NCBI GenBank assembly: GCA_000787465.1
Contig: JSYX01000021.1
Span: 1 to 60,586, forward strand
Source: Thermomucor indicae-seudaticae
Lineage: Eukaryota; Mucoromycota; Mucoromycetes; Mucorales; Lichtheimiaceae
DNA length: 60,586 bases
Direction of reading: 5' to 3'
Part shown: one piece after another, positions 33,495 to 45,918 of the stretch
Position numbering within the stretch: the first letter of the stretch is position 1
Layout: each line of letters begins with the position of its first letter
Translations under genes and position numbers: made by a program
The notes under the pieces: model-generated
The model's database searches: none
Seen by the model: the letters and a program-made list of their open reading frames with translations, nothing else
Told to the model about the DNA's origin: nothing

Positions 33495-35664
33495 AACTTG
33501 TACATCGTTTCTTTTTTATTAGTATCAATACAGCATTTTAGCTTAATTAAGAATACTAGTGCAGTTTCCCTGTTGTGAATAAATTCATATATCAGTGCGT
33601 TTCTCTTATGTCTTTAGAGGCTACAATCTCGTGTGTCGCAATTACCTTTCACAATATTTTGTACTGCGAACTGTGGTCATGCAATGTGCCTACTTAACGC
33701 AAAGCTGCTTTTCGCGGGCTCAGTCAGCAAAGAATTTACATTGCTATATGAACGTTGGCACACTCCGCTTACGCACGGGCTAGTATATTATCTTGGGCCT
33801 CCCCTTCTACGCAGTGCGTCTTACAGAGCTGGTGACTTTTCGTATCTGGTGACTAGAAATACAACGGATTCTGTTTTCTGAGAGCCTCCCTTAGAATATA
33901 AAGAAGAGGTTATCCTTACCTATATGCTTGATATAAAACTTTTGTCACGAGGAACAAGTTATTCAAACGCAGAAGGTTATTATGATACGTCAATAAAAAC
34001 CGTCAATCGCGCGGTCACGAACGCTGGAAAGGAAGTATCCCGCGAGTATGAAGCCATCACTGCAGGCAGAATTAACCCACAGAAAGCAGAGGACCTTTTG
34101 CACACCATATGCGTTCTTGAAATCCAATTATATATTCTCCAAACAAAAAATGAAACCAAGTGTTCTTGTCAACTGGACAGGTCCAAGAGACTGTGAATAC
34201 GGCTTCAAGACGTTGGCAATAAGACAGGTAAGCCTATGCAATAGCACAGTGCTTTCCTTTTGGTCATAAATCATTACGTCATTAACGTACACGGTAGTCG
34301 ATAGTTGTCGAGCAAGCATTAAGCGAAGGTAAAGTTCTCCTGAGGTTTTCGGACAAGAACTAAAGAGGCTTTGACCAAATGGTCGTATCCCCTAGAGACG
34401 CGACTAATCGAAACAATGAAACAGAAAACATTCGATTTACCAATCTAAAGGCAGAAAGCGTTCACTGATCATCAAACCAAAAATAGTGATAATTTCCCGC
34501 TTCCAGATTAGAGAGGGAAGGCGCGATCATTACTGAATCGAGCTTCTACTGTACACTGTAGAAACACAGGGTCATTCACTTAATTACTGCATGATAGGTC
34601 GAAATAGTAGTCGTAAAACCATGCGGGGGTCTCCACCCGCAACCGATGAAAGAAGCTTTTCGGTTCCGTGTTCCCGTTCTAGAAACGATGGCCGACATGT
34701 TACGTATGACGTTGGACACCGAACCCAGTAATGGCCTGAACTATTCTTTCTTCAAAAACGGTAAAGCAACCTGGCGCGATCCATCCCCATTATCAGGTCA
34801 TACGTATTCTTTTTCTTTTTCGATCAATACGCTTTCTTTTCCTTTGCTTGATGTGGTCTTATTTATAACAGCTGCCCGCAGAGCCTTTATGAGATGGTGT
34901 CCTATCCATTTCATATGCCTCTGTTACGATTTATTCTCAACTTATTCTAACCTTTGATATCGTATCCTTCGATGCACCTGGGACACAATTTTGTTTAAGA
35001 AATTTTCCCGCATTGTCGTGCATTACGCACAATGTTATTGCGACGTTTCCATTCAAAAGCACTTTCAACCTTTTTCACATCCCCACTGATTCACGCTTCG
35101 CGTAGGTAGGGAATGACCCGGAGCCAAGCGAGGGCGAGAAACACTCGTTAGTAGTAGTTTAATAGTTTTGAGCGTGATTATAAACGCCGGATACATACTT
35201 TCGTGATGCAGCCTGACTATCGAACCCCGCTCTTTTCTTAATTACACCATGAAAAATATCGGATGATTTGAGATGAGGAATCTTCTTTCCTAACAAATCG
35301 CTTGAACACAATTTCACGGGTCGCTTACCTGTGAACACGCATGAACGATATACCTTAAAATTGGGTGAAAGCGCATTAACTAGTGTTGCAATGCTGATTT
35401 TCCCCGATTACTTCGTACAGCGGCTCTATTAGAATGCACATCCGGCTGTATATTTCCTGGTTCTCTATTGAGACCACCACTTCCACTTTGTACTTTCTCC
35501 TAATACGTAGACAGCACGACGCGCTTTCTTTATAGGAACTTTAATGCAAAGCTTCTGTGACGTGATCTGTCCGAGGCCAGCGGGAATTTCCGTTCCAGAA
35601 AGGGCTTTCGAAAGGGCTCTTTTTTAATAAGGCTTGCAGCTAAATTTATACGGATGTCGCGACC
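33495..35664. other. 2.2-kb region after the array, no supported gene
   Basis: Short frames (for example 33924-34196 and 34646-34957 on plus) lack domains. 34170-34600 resembles 31620-32110 in order: a GAGACTGTG(A/G)ATA-like start, an AAGACAGG-like block, an ACTAAAGAGG-like block, then TTCACTG(G/A)TCATC and TAGTGAT. So a fourth, gene-less partial array unit lies here. Confidence 0.5.
34170..34600. repeat. Partial array unit lacking a gene
   Basis: Diverged repeat of the block at about 31620-32110 that precedes array copy 3. It includes the TTCACTGATCATC / AATAGTGAT pair and, near 34530, CGATCATTACTGAATCGAGC. It stops before any of the gene-proximal landmarks. Confidence 0.5.
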
Positions 35665-38343
35665 ATGTCGGAAAGCAACCAAGTAGCATGCCCTAGACAG
35701 GTAACGAAACAGAGAATGATTTCAGTCAGGCTCTCAGAGAGAGAGAGAGGTGGCTCATTTTACAATACAGCGCCGATTGCGACACATTCGGTCCGTTCTG
35801 GGTCGAAACATTTTGTGGTGTGATCAGGGAACAACAAAGGAAGAAGCAGGCAACGGCCATGAATCGAGTAATGGTACCAGTACCAACAGCAGCACCGTCA
35901 CCTCGAGAGCCTCGTCGCCTTCACCTTCAACATCCCCAACCAAAAGACCCCTTGTCAGCAGAGCTCTTCGTGCCGATGACGAATATGAAACGCACTTTCA
36001 TATGGTCCATTCCGAAAGTTCATCGTCCATGGGTAGCACCACCGTGGAGGACTCGTCCTTGACGAAAAGCGCATATCGATCCAAGAAATCAGCACGTGAA
36101 GAAGAACGTGGATTGCTCGATGCCTATTTCACGCTCCATCTCGGGATCGATGAACCAGCCTTCTACAAGAGCGAAACGATACCCAATACCGTCAATCCCA
36201 GTTTTCGTGCGTTGGACGCGTGGCAATGGGCGTGGTATGTCGGTGTACAGACGGTCGTTGTGGCTCGGTTGTGGACACGACATTCGTTTCCAGAGTCGGC
36301 TGCGGTCGTGGCAAGCAGCAGCAGTAGCAATCATTTGTACAGCCAACACTCGCATCGACCTTATCAGCCCGTGGAGGATTTTCGATTATTGATCGAATGG
36401 CAGATCGATCTGAATTACTTGGCGTTTATTGGCAAATCGGTATGTTCAGCGCGTATAGGATTACATGGTCAATAACACCGGGTCCATAGCTGCAGGAGAT
36501 ACCATGCACATTCCCGGAAAACAGTCTGGTATTTGAATTCGATGATGGTTTCTACACTGCACCCGATATAGCCGTTAGTATGAATGAATGAATGACGCAG
36601 CATCTTCCTTTTGCTAACAACTCACCACCATCCAGTCGAAACTTGCGTCTCAGAGTAAACGCTCAAGTGTAATAATAGACTCTAATGGAGGAGGAGGAGG
36701 GGACGACGCGAGCTTAAATAAATCAACCAAAGTAAGTCGCAAATCCTCCCCCGATTGATCCGTCTCATGTCTTTTACTCAAGAACTTCAAGACTAAACGA
36801 TCCTACACCTATAACCATATTGTCAGGTAAGCTTCTTCTTGTTCTTGAGCAGAGGCAGGGCCCGAACTGACGTCGTTGGGGGCATAGACTAAACACCTTG
36901 AAAAACTGCATTTTTGATACCCAAATGTCGACCAATGAAGTACGACAAAACATTAATCAAATACTTGAGCAAGACCGCGATCGGTTCCGTTTGGTAGGTT
37001 GGAGGGACCTTAGCCGGTGATGTTGATCCAACCCATTGATGGTGGGAAAAAATGGCCGAGGTCAGGACAGACCTCGCTACCCCCTTTTTTGTGTGTCTGC
37101 TTGTTAGGTGCGCGAGCGTAGTCAACGACAAAACAAGCTTGAAACGATAGAGTCGGAACTGGTCAAGCATAAAAACGAGATAAGAAAAGGTGACTGAAAG
37201 AGAGGGAGTTGGGCGCGGGTTGGACAAAGTCGTTGATGGAGGAGTTGTTGTTGTAGAACGTCAAAAGATCACCGAATTGCGCAGGGATATTTCAGCGCGC
37301 AAATTGGCGTTGAAGCAATCGAAGGAACGGCTCAAAGCAGGCATGGAAGAACTGGAAGAAAACCAAGCGGTTTTGGAGCGAAACATGCAAATGCATCAAC
37401 GACTGTTTTACGAGCTGAATAGGCGGAAAAAAGAGCTGATTGCCGATTTATTTTCGATATACCCTATTGAACAGGTAAGCTTTGAGAATCCCCCCACCAC
37501 CCCGGCCGCAGGAGGAAAATCTTTTTGGTTGATTATATGAAAAAGACATCATTCGATGATATCCATCAGTTTTGTATACGCGGAATCTATCTACCCAACT
37601 CGGTGTATACGGGATGTGACGAAGAATCGATTGCGACCGCTTTGGGATTCACGGCCCACCTGGTCTCGATGTTGGCCTTCTATTTGAATATACCATTGCG
37701 CTACCCGATCAATCCAATGGGTTCGCGCGCGACGATCAAGGATCCCGTCTCGCTTATTCATGGTGTTAAAGAGTAAGAAGTAGTTGAGCTTTCAGTGAAG
37801 AAGAAACAGATGCTAAATTTGAACTATTCAGGTTCCCGCTCTATGCAAAAGGTGTCGATCGATATCGGTTCGAATTTGGCGTCTTTCTGCTGAACAAGAA
37901 CATTGAACAGGCAAGTTCTTGTGATTTCGAGACGGGATATATAAACTGATGATCAACCACCATAGTTAATGAACGCGTATGGTCTGATTGTAATGGACCT
38001 GCGACATACCCTACCGAATATCCACTACTTTATTCAAGCTATTCTCACGACGTCCGTCTCGTCTGGTCCGTCCAGTATATCCGTTCTTTCCATCTCGTCT
38101 TTTGCAAATCAACCAGATCAGCCACCCTCACGTATTATCGAGCCAGCGGCAGCAGCAGATCATCTTACTTTGCAACCAACCCGCCTTAACAACACCCCGT
38201 CTCCTTCTGCTTCTTCTTCCATCAACCACCGCCACCGCCGCCACCATCTTCATTCTCCAAAAATTGTAGCCCAACCCATGGCCACATTGGATACTGTTAC
38301 CACCACAGCCTCTTCTTGCAATAGATCAGAATCTCCTCTTTAA
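35665..38343 (+). CDS. UVRAG/Vps38-like subunit of PI3-kinase complex II
   Basis: UVRAG/Vps38 joins Vps34, Vps15 and Atg6/Beclin in the endosomal complex that makes PI3P. Exons: 35665-35700, 35771-36439, 36496-36573, 36636-36731, 36783-36826, 36888-36993, 37108-37189, 37257-37474, 37546-37772, 37832-37910 and 37966-38343. They give 670 residues and all phases match. The N-terminus RQRRLRHIRSVLGRNI resembles the region before the C2 domain of animal UVRAG. A C2-like part follows (FTLHLGIDEPAFYKSETIPN). Coiled coils come next (NQILEQDRDRF, KITELRRDISARKLALKQSK), then a BARA-like C-terminus: LNIPLRYPINPMGSRATIKD, FPLYAKGVDRYRFEFGVFLL, NKNIEQL and DLRHTLPNI. The intron 37911-37965 has a GC donor (CAG then GCAAGT). 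A low-complexity Ser/His tail ends the protein. Confidence 0.9.
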
Positions 38344-38528
38344 GGACGTTATGTATTTTTAAAACGAGAGAAAAAAGAAAATGTACAATTGGGGGTTGTG
38401 TGCGTTCTAGTATCTGCGAGGGCAATATGAAGTTACGAAAGGGAGGAGGGCAATTGCAAGTAAAGAGAGAGAGAGAGAGAGAGATATGTATAAATATAGA
38501 GATGTAAATGCAAAGAGAAAGAAATGCT
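38344..38528. repeat. (GA)n microsatellite between convergent genes
   Basis: A (GA)n run at about 38465-38483 lies in the 185-bp gap where the UVRAG-like and chitin synthase genes end facing each other. Confidence 0.6.
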
Positions 38529-41500
38529 TTATAAGGGACCGCTATTATTGTTGGGTGAACTGATAAGCGATGTCGAGGAGCTAAACATTTTGCGGTCATT
38601 AAAGATGGAACCAAAGTTGGACGTGACAGGAGGCGTCACGGCCTGTTTGCCATCGAAAGCAAGAGGTGGATCCAGAGGTGTCTTGAGCGTGAATCGGTTG
38701 TTGCGGTTGATCCGTTGCCCGGTCCGTTCCGCTTCCCAGTCTTCCCACTTCTTCATCACCAACCGTGACGAGTCAAACTTGCCCTCCGCATCACCGTGGC
38801 CCTTGTCCTTCTTTTCGCCAGCCACCATACGCGTCGCGCCCCATGAAAAGTCGTCAAAGTGCCAGAACGCGTAGACCGGCAGCACAAAGTTCCATATCGG
38901 CAGTGCAAAGATGTAAACTTTTTATATATCACAGTCAGCGCTCGCACTTTTCCCCTACTTGTTTCCCAAAACTTACTGATCATCCACGCTATATACACAA
39001 ACTTGAGCGTCGTGATACCAATCAGGATCGCCGGCAGAAACAGGATACAAATAAGCAACCCAAGCGACGTCCACTGCGGATTCGTCGACAGCGCAGAACT
39101 AATGATCAAATAGATCGTCATCACAATCGCAGCAGGTAGCACAAGCGCCGCAATCAGATCCACAAAGATCGAAAACTGCATCGACAAACACGCAATACCA
39201 CACAGATCAGAGACAAGCACCAGCTCCATCAGGTTGTGGATCGTCGAGTTGATCCACCGTCGTCGCTGCGACAACAGCACCTTGAACTCGTCAGGCACAA
39301 TCGTGCGGCACCGCGCCTGCGGCACAAACATCATTTGTCGTTTCGGGAACGTCCGCAGCATCAGCGTCGACAGGAACCGATCTTCACCCAAAAGCAACAG
39401 GTTCTTCTCGTGAAGCGTCGTCACCACGTTCTGGTTGTATTCCAGGATAATGTCCGGGTTCGCCAACAGTGGCACCCACGCTCCATTCTTGGGCGCCTTG
39501 ATTCGGAACATGCTGAAACAGCCAGGTAGACAGGTCACGATACCGAAAAGCGATTCAAATGCTTTGGCATAATGATGTGAAATGTAGTATTCAAACACTT
39601 GAATAGCCGTGACCCCTATGCATACAGATATAAGTGCCTTCCTTTCTTGCTTGCTGGATATGTATACACTTACATGACGATCGTTTGTTGGCAATACGCG
39701 TCTCGCCACACAGTCCCATAATCGTAATATCGTTCGCCATAGCCGCAACCATGTACGTCAACGCATCGGGCAGTACTTTGGTATCCGCATCCACCATCAG
39801 CACAAGCTCGAATTTATCCGGCGTCACTCCCTTCATCAACCAAGTCATCTTCCAAAAGATCTCGTAGTCAAGCTCGGATAACCGGTCATTGAACAACACT
39901 CGTTGGAAGAATGACATGAGGATAAGCTATATCGATGTACATGTTACACACACGTGGTCAATTCAAAAGTACCAAGAAAGAAGCTTCTTACCTGTGAGTC
40001 ACGTTTACCACGATTACCAGGTTTGGGCGCATTGGCTTCTTCTTCCGTACCGCACTTGACAATCGTGATGCAGGGCACACCTTTATAATGACCAGCGTAC
40101 TGACAAACAAGAATTTAGAGAGAGACAGATTGATCGGTTTGAATGGATCTCTCTACATACCACTTTGGCCATATTCAGCTGCTTTTCACCATCCGCAATC
40201 GCAAGGTAAGATGCAGGCTTTGGATTCGCCATGGCGGGGTCCAAATCCATCATGCCAATCACGATATCAGGAGTCGACTTGGTTTCTCCTGCACCCGTAA
40301 TGATACCGTCCGCAATCACAAAGAAGCACTGCCAAAAATATAGCGTCAGATCATGTTCTATATATACAATGCTCACTCAGGTGTTACCTTGTGTTTCTTT
40401 GAATAAGTCGTTTCGGCCAAACTGTCCATCGTGGTCCGCAATCCATCTTCGCCTTCAGAATAACACGTGACCAGCATCACCGTGTAAAGTTCAGTCGAAA
40501 CGATATCGGACCTGCCTCCACCGAGCTCCAATGACGAGCTTTGTTCACTCGGGGTCGTGGTTCCTCGAAGCGAGGAGGACGCGCCCGAAGAAGTGATCGA
40601 AGACGACGACCCACGCGCTAGATTCATTGGTCCATAATTGTTGTACGGTCCCGGGATATGGTTCGCTGGGTCGTCATTACCGCCCTTGATCGAACGCCAA
40701 GCCAGCCAGTTGGATCGGCCACCGGGTTTCACAAGCCGGCTGGCAATAAACCACTGGAACAACAACGCCATCGAGTACCGAACCACGATAATAGCCACGA
40801 TCACCGCAAACATAATGTTCATGATGATGTTGTTCGCAATACAGCCGCCCGTCTCGGTTTCCATGACGCCCACCGTGTACCGTGCCAACAAGCAGTCGCG
40901 TGTCGTCTTGCCCGCGCTGTACATCACAGAGTAAGATGCGTCGTTGCCCCGAGCCGCAAGTAAGGCCGTGTCGACCGTCTCGCCAAAGAAAGGATAGTTG
41001 GCGTCGATATAGTTTGTCAAATTCAGCACTATTCATTGAGAGTCTTTAGTCCAAGTTGGACGGCCAATCTTGGGTTAGTTTTTTTACCTGCATCGCCCAG
41101 GACAACCAGATTCGTTTCGCCCAAGGCGTCCGTCCCGCTCGGTCGCAAATCGGCCCACTCGAAAGCAATCGATCCAGGCGATTTGGCATAAGCCTCGAGT
41201 TCCTTTAGCGAAAGGCATTTATTACCATTCTCGAGTTCAAGTGAGCCGCCTGATCATAATAATAATTAATAACCACCCCACGAAGCTCTCGACTCGTCAT
41301 CATCTATTACCATAAGGACTGTCGACACGACACGTCTGCAATGTCTTTACCGAGCCCTGATCAAAGCTCGTGCAGGCACCCGTCGTGTCTCCATCAAAGA
41401 TCCCACCTAGCTCCATGTTCTCGTAATCGCTCGTCAGATTCAGTCCGTACGTGGCAAAGAACGATTTCAGGGTGTCGAACTTGTAAATCTGGCCAAACAC

Positions 41501-42448
41501 CCGAGGATCGTCGCGGTAAACCGGCACTCGTTTTCCTTCGACTTCCTGCGAATACGCATAGTTTTGTCGTCCTGCGTCTGGACACAGCGTCACGTTCAGA
41601 CCGTAAGTGACATATGCTAACGCACCGCAAAGGATAATGATAATGTAGCATAGCGTCAACTAGTACAGGTGAGAGAAAATGACGGACGACAAAACACAAG
41701 GTGTCCTTACTTTTTCACGCCACGCTTGCTGCATGAGCGGATTCGTTTTCCGGAAACACACGCGAATGAACCAGCTCGGGATACAGCAGGTCGCCAGGAA
41801 GGCGGTCCAGGCCCACCAACTCGTCAACACCTTCGGTTTCATCATCTCCTCTTCTTCTTGGTCTGTTGGCACAGGAGGCAAAGGTGCATCTTGTTGCTGT
41901 TGTTGTGACTTTTGTTGTTCAAGTTGTTGCATCAAATGATTTGACATTGGTTGTTGTTGTGCTGGTCGAGTTAACCGAGGATTTCCTCCCGGAGGAGCAG
42001 CTGCTGCTGCAGCTCCTGTTCGAAGTTGCGAAGGTGACCGGATCATGCCCTGACGAGGTCTTTGCCGTTCAGGTCTCGATAAGGATCGAGACCGACTCAC
42101 GCTCACTCGACGATACGGTTGTGGTTGTGGCATCATTGGAGGACGGGTGGCAGCCATCGGACGACGGTGTTGCGGCGGCGGGGGCTGCTGAGCAGGGGAA
42201 GATCGTCTTTGGTGGTCATATTGCTGAGAAGGCATTCGGTGCTGTGGCTGCTGTTGTGGGCGATGAGCCGGAGGCCGTGGTGGTGGAGGACCTCCAGGGT
42301 ACATGGCATTGAGTTGTCGCGAATGCCGTTGTTGTTGTTGCTGGTGAGGATTGTAGTAGCTCTGACGACCAGGACCAGATGAGCCTGGGTAGTACTGACC
42401 GCGGGGTGCTGGACTATACCCGGATGCTCGATTCGGGTTATGCGACAT
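38529..42448 (-). CDS. Chitin synthase (Chitin_synth_2 type, class IV-like)
   Basis: A plasma-membrane glycosyltransferase that polymerises UDP-GlcNAc into chitin. It has about eight exons; the first is 41711-42448 and the second 41311-41660. Roughly 240 residues of Pro/Gln-rich low complexity come first, then paired helices ([37 protein letters not shown]). A lumenal domain follows, then a helix ([20 protein letters not shown]), and then the catalytic domain: [25 protein letters not shown], the donor-site loop [21 protein letters not shown] and the hallmark QRRRWINST. Several C-terminal helices follow, and the protein ends NNNSGPL. There is no myosin motor domain, which fits class IV rather than V/VII; class is by inference. 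All introns checked are GT-AG. The poly-Gln and poly-Pro runs come from trinucleotide repeats. Confidence 0.95.
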
Positions 42449-44488
42449 GGCAAACGCTGCCCAACAAGAAAGAAGCGAATCGCTAAAAGAAGGAGAAAGG
42501 GACAGCCAATCTTGCTAAAAAAAAGTCGCGAACCTTTTTGTCACCCCTGGAATAGAAACACTGCCAATTCGCCACCAGACACATCTCCGTGTAACCTCGA
42601 TCTATTTTGGTCACAACAACAAAGAAGGCGCTATTAGTTACTTACTTTATCATTATTGACAATTGAATATGCCCTGAAATACGCAGCCTGCCTGTATCGA
42701 TAACAAAATGCTTGGCACAAAAAGAAGAAGAAATGTGAAATGGACGTCGCCCTGTACGAAGAGGTTGCACAAGACTATACTTTTTGGTGGTGCTTCCATT
42801 CTTGGTGGTCCAAGCGACGGCGTGCAACAGAATGCCTTTCCTTCGATTGTTGTATGACTATGCGATTTGATGAGGAGTTTCCCTTTTGCAAATGATAAAT
42901 TTCCACATACTTTGTCATGTTCAAGAAAAGACTTTATTGTCATTTTTCGATAAATTAATTAATAAAATCTCGCCGGTTGCTATGATATGCAACAAGTTCA
43001 GAAACAGATATTTTTACTTGCCAAACCGGAGATCTTTTGTTTTTGAGCACTCAAGTTGTCCGAACGGCCTCATCTTCCAACGTCCGCGATTTCCACCAGA
43101 GTGCCGTTACTTGACGCATTATCAAAAGTAATCACGAATAACTTTTTACGCGCAAAGGTTAATTGGGAAAAAACAGCCCTGGATGAAAAATCAACAAATA
43201 AATCAGTATTTACTTGTGCAATGGGTGATCCTTCACAAGAATGCATGATGAATATTACCTTGGATGCCGCTACTATTTTCAGCGGTATCGGCCATTGTTG
43301 CGCCAGGGTGATCACTCTGTTGCTCGGCACTGCCGCTCTAGGACGAACACGAAAGCAGTAATCGAGATGATCGTTGTATGCGTGGTTGGCGACGCACAAG
43401 TCGTATATGATACACTGACGCATGGCCACAGTATTGGTAAGATTGAACGCCTGGGCCTGGAGCACAATCAATATACAGGCAACGGGTTCGTTTCACGTTT
43501 CCGAACAGGATACAGTGGATCCTTGTTAAGTTCGGTTCTTTTGGACAACTCTTAATCCTATACTTTTCAACGGAGTGAGGATTACGTACGCTCCTTCGCT
43601 TTCTTCTTTACTTCTGCAATGGGGAGCAAACTCTGATTCACAAGCATTCAGGCATTCGCTGGCTTCTATAGCCAAAGCAATCGGCCAAAACCAGGAGCGA
43701 ATGACCAAAGTTCTGCATCAAGCTCGCACGTCTTCAACGATCAGAGAGCACCGCAAACGTTATACGTCGTCCCACATTCGTCTTCATCAACGGAAAGCGG
43801 AAGGTGAAGGATATTAAGGAGGAAGCACATCTGCCGGGTCGTCGACCCCAATGGCGAATGGACATGCCGACGCGTATGGTGTTGGTCGCCGCATTACAGA
43901 AATAGTCAACGTCTCCATCGACCAGCTCGCGAGAAGGATCCACCCGGACAACATGTATTCGACGACATGGGCGAAAGTGTGCAAGGATGAACGATCTTTG
44001 ACGATCGGTTCGTTTGAACCGATAGTGCATGAATAAATGGGCATCATACTCCAAGAGTGCGAGCGAAATGCGTGCTCGGAGCATGTCCTGTCCGAGAAAT
44101 GGGACAACAGACACGGCCACCGTAAAAGAAAACGACTCGTCCTCAAATGTTTGATCCATATCAATGTCACCGCGTGGTCGTATTTCGCAATCATCTATGG
44201 CAAAGTAATAGGAAGCATATACTGATGCACCATCCCTGTAACTGCTTAGCCTTCGGTAATACCTCTACCGACGTTGAATGGTATGGCGTCGGTCTTAAGG
44301 CCTGGTGTAGCTGCTGTTCCGGAAAAACAAGTGGGCCGGTACGACAATTATAGTGATCGCTCGTTATAGTGATCGGTTTTTGGGTCCACCAGGCTGATCA
44401 CTATATCGAGCGGGCACTGTGATACATCCTGCGCAAGCACTTTGCATTCTGTGCTCGTATCGTTTCCTAGCAATCTATTTTGATCACC
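42449..44488. other. 2-kb degenerate region
   Basis: The first part is the chitin synthase promoter. Further on, open frames on both strands (for example 43070-43471 minus, 43851-44036 plus, 43734-44159 minus) have no recognisable domain. A pogo-like hairpin lies at 44359-44412. The region looks like decayed repetitive DNA. Confidence 0.45.
44359..44412. mobile_element. Pogo-like inverted repeat (MITE-like)
   Basis: The left arm CGCTCGTTATAGTGATCGG and the right arm CTGATCACTATATCGAGCG are reverse complements at 17 of 19 positions, separated by about 17 bp. Outward on the right the repeat continues to CAGTGCCC. A second partial motif, TATAGTGATCGCTCG, lies just left. It matches the relics near the coiled-coil array. 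Confidence 0.6.
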
Positions 44489-45543
44489 ATGGCAACAAGC
44501 AACGTTCACGACATCAGCATTCCTTTACCACTTGGCATCAATCCTACGCCTGGAATTCTTGAGGAGCATGCGGACCTGTTAAAGCCAGATGAGAACATTA
44601 AATGCACCGAGGGTGACTATATGGCAGACATTTGGTCCCCTATCTTGGATGCCATTTCAAAGTCAACAAAGTAGCGCGCATCAAAGTGTAAGTAGGTTAA
44701 ACCAAGAGATGCACTGTAAAGGCTTTATCACGTATATCTAATATGCTGTGTTTACCTGCAGAGGCGAGTCGGTGAATGCTTACTCAAGTCAGTCAAAAGG
44801 AGATGTGTACAGGGCGTCCTACGGCGGCGATATTGCAGGTTTGAAAATCGACTTCCGTTTCATTTGTGGCTAGGGCTCCGAATTTCGGTCGATCGGCAGG
44901 AAGTGGGTTGGCACAAAAATTTTCTGCCAACACGAGTCGGTCGGAATTCCGACGTCGGAAGTTGGTCGGTCGGTCGGAAACCTCGGGGCCGTATTTGTGA
45001 CAATGACTGCAAGGAATACGATGTTGGCGCCGGGGAACTGGCGAACGTCCAAACGTCCTCGGCCAGCAAGATAATTAAAGACGAAAAAAATTGATCCGGG
45101 AGGGGAAGGACGTGCTGGATAGGTTGATCAAACTCAATGCGGAAGAGGATCAAGACGGTTTTACAACTGAATGGTATGGAATACCACGAATCGTGCAAAA
45201 TCCTTCACCTTCTTTAACGATATCTCTGGGCATTCATGGGGCAACTGCTTCTGTACGTTTGTACAAGCCATGATGCTATGTTGCGCGTCCGCGCTTCACT
45301 TTCTCACTGCCGAGCGACCCCGCAAACCTGGAAGCTTTCGACGCAACGTTGCGCGCGCTCTTCTCTTTCAAAGTAAGCTATTTTTGCTGGCACCAAGCTA
45401 ATCTTACATACTTTTTACCTATAGGAGCATGTGGAAAGAGCAACCTTCCTAGCATTGCGTTCGCTTGGGAAGATAGACAGCTCATCGCACTCCTTCGACC
45501 GGTACCTGAACCGCAACAGCCAAGCCCCAGCGGGACCGAATAA
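44489..45543 (+). pseudogene. Decayed copy of a multi-copy Mucorales-type family
   Basis: The reading starts MATSNVHDISIPLPLGINPT and runs through CTEGDYMADIWSPILDAI to an early TAG near 44674. One base shift there reaches VARIKV and a GT-AG intron into GESVNAYSSQSKGDVYRASY, then LKIDFRFIC. About 120 bp of unrelated GGTCGG-rich sequence interrupts it (44871-44995). It resumes as NDCKEYDVGAGELANVQTSS, shifts frame again at an A-run near 45090, and continues LIREGKDVLDRLIKLN. I recall similar proteins of unknown function in many copies in Mucorales genomes; that is memory, not a search. At least two frameshifts and one insertion make this copy non-functional. Confidence 0.6.
44871..44995. mobile_element. 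Small insertion inside the pseudogene
   Basis: This segment interrupts the conserved reading between FRFIC and NDCKEYDVG. It is rich in TCGG repeats and contains short palindromes such as TCGGAATTCCGA. It looks like a small non-autonomous element or simple-sequence expansion; no clear target-site duplication was found. Confidence 0.4.
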
Positions 45544-45918
45544 GCTCCATTGGATTCTAAGGACTTGATATACGTATATGATCAAGAGTTGTCCCAAAGT
45601 CTTCAGAGCAATCCTTGAATAAAGCTTGCTCACGGGCGATAACTTTGTCTAACATTGCTAAGACTCGAGATTGCAAGCCAACCTTTGGCTCACTCAATCT
45701 TTCACGACATGGGTCACCTAAATACTTTGGAAAACTGCATACAATCAAGCTTTGTACCAGATCTCGGTCTGCACACAACGCCCTCAGACAATCACCTCAT
45801 AGTAAATTGGATATCCTGGAAAAATGCTAGCGAAGCAGTGAAGTGGTAGTGGAACCGCGGGCGTTTTGAGCCAGTAGCAGTCGCATTTTACATACTTCGT
45901 GCATGAGAGACAAAATGG
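45544..45918. other. Intergenic between the pseudogene and USB1
   Basis: A minus-strand frame (45557-45778) with coding-like composition, containing SEPKVGLQSRVLAMLDKVIA, is open but unrecognised and has no splice-linked neighbour. It may be a small gene or chance. Confidence 0.3.

Noticed and set aside
35215..35245. tRNA-like TTCGA motif on the minus strand
   Set aside because: No T stem or acceptor stem can be formed around it; no tRNA was found anywhere in the window.
38465..38483. CRISPR-like or regulatory meaning of GA, CT, GT and TA runs
   Set aside because: These are simple microsatellites in introns and spacers with no spacer-repeat pattern.
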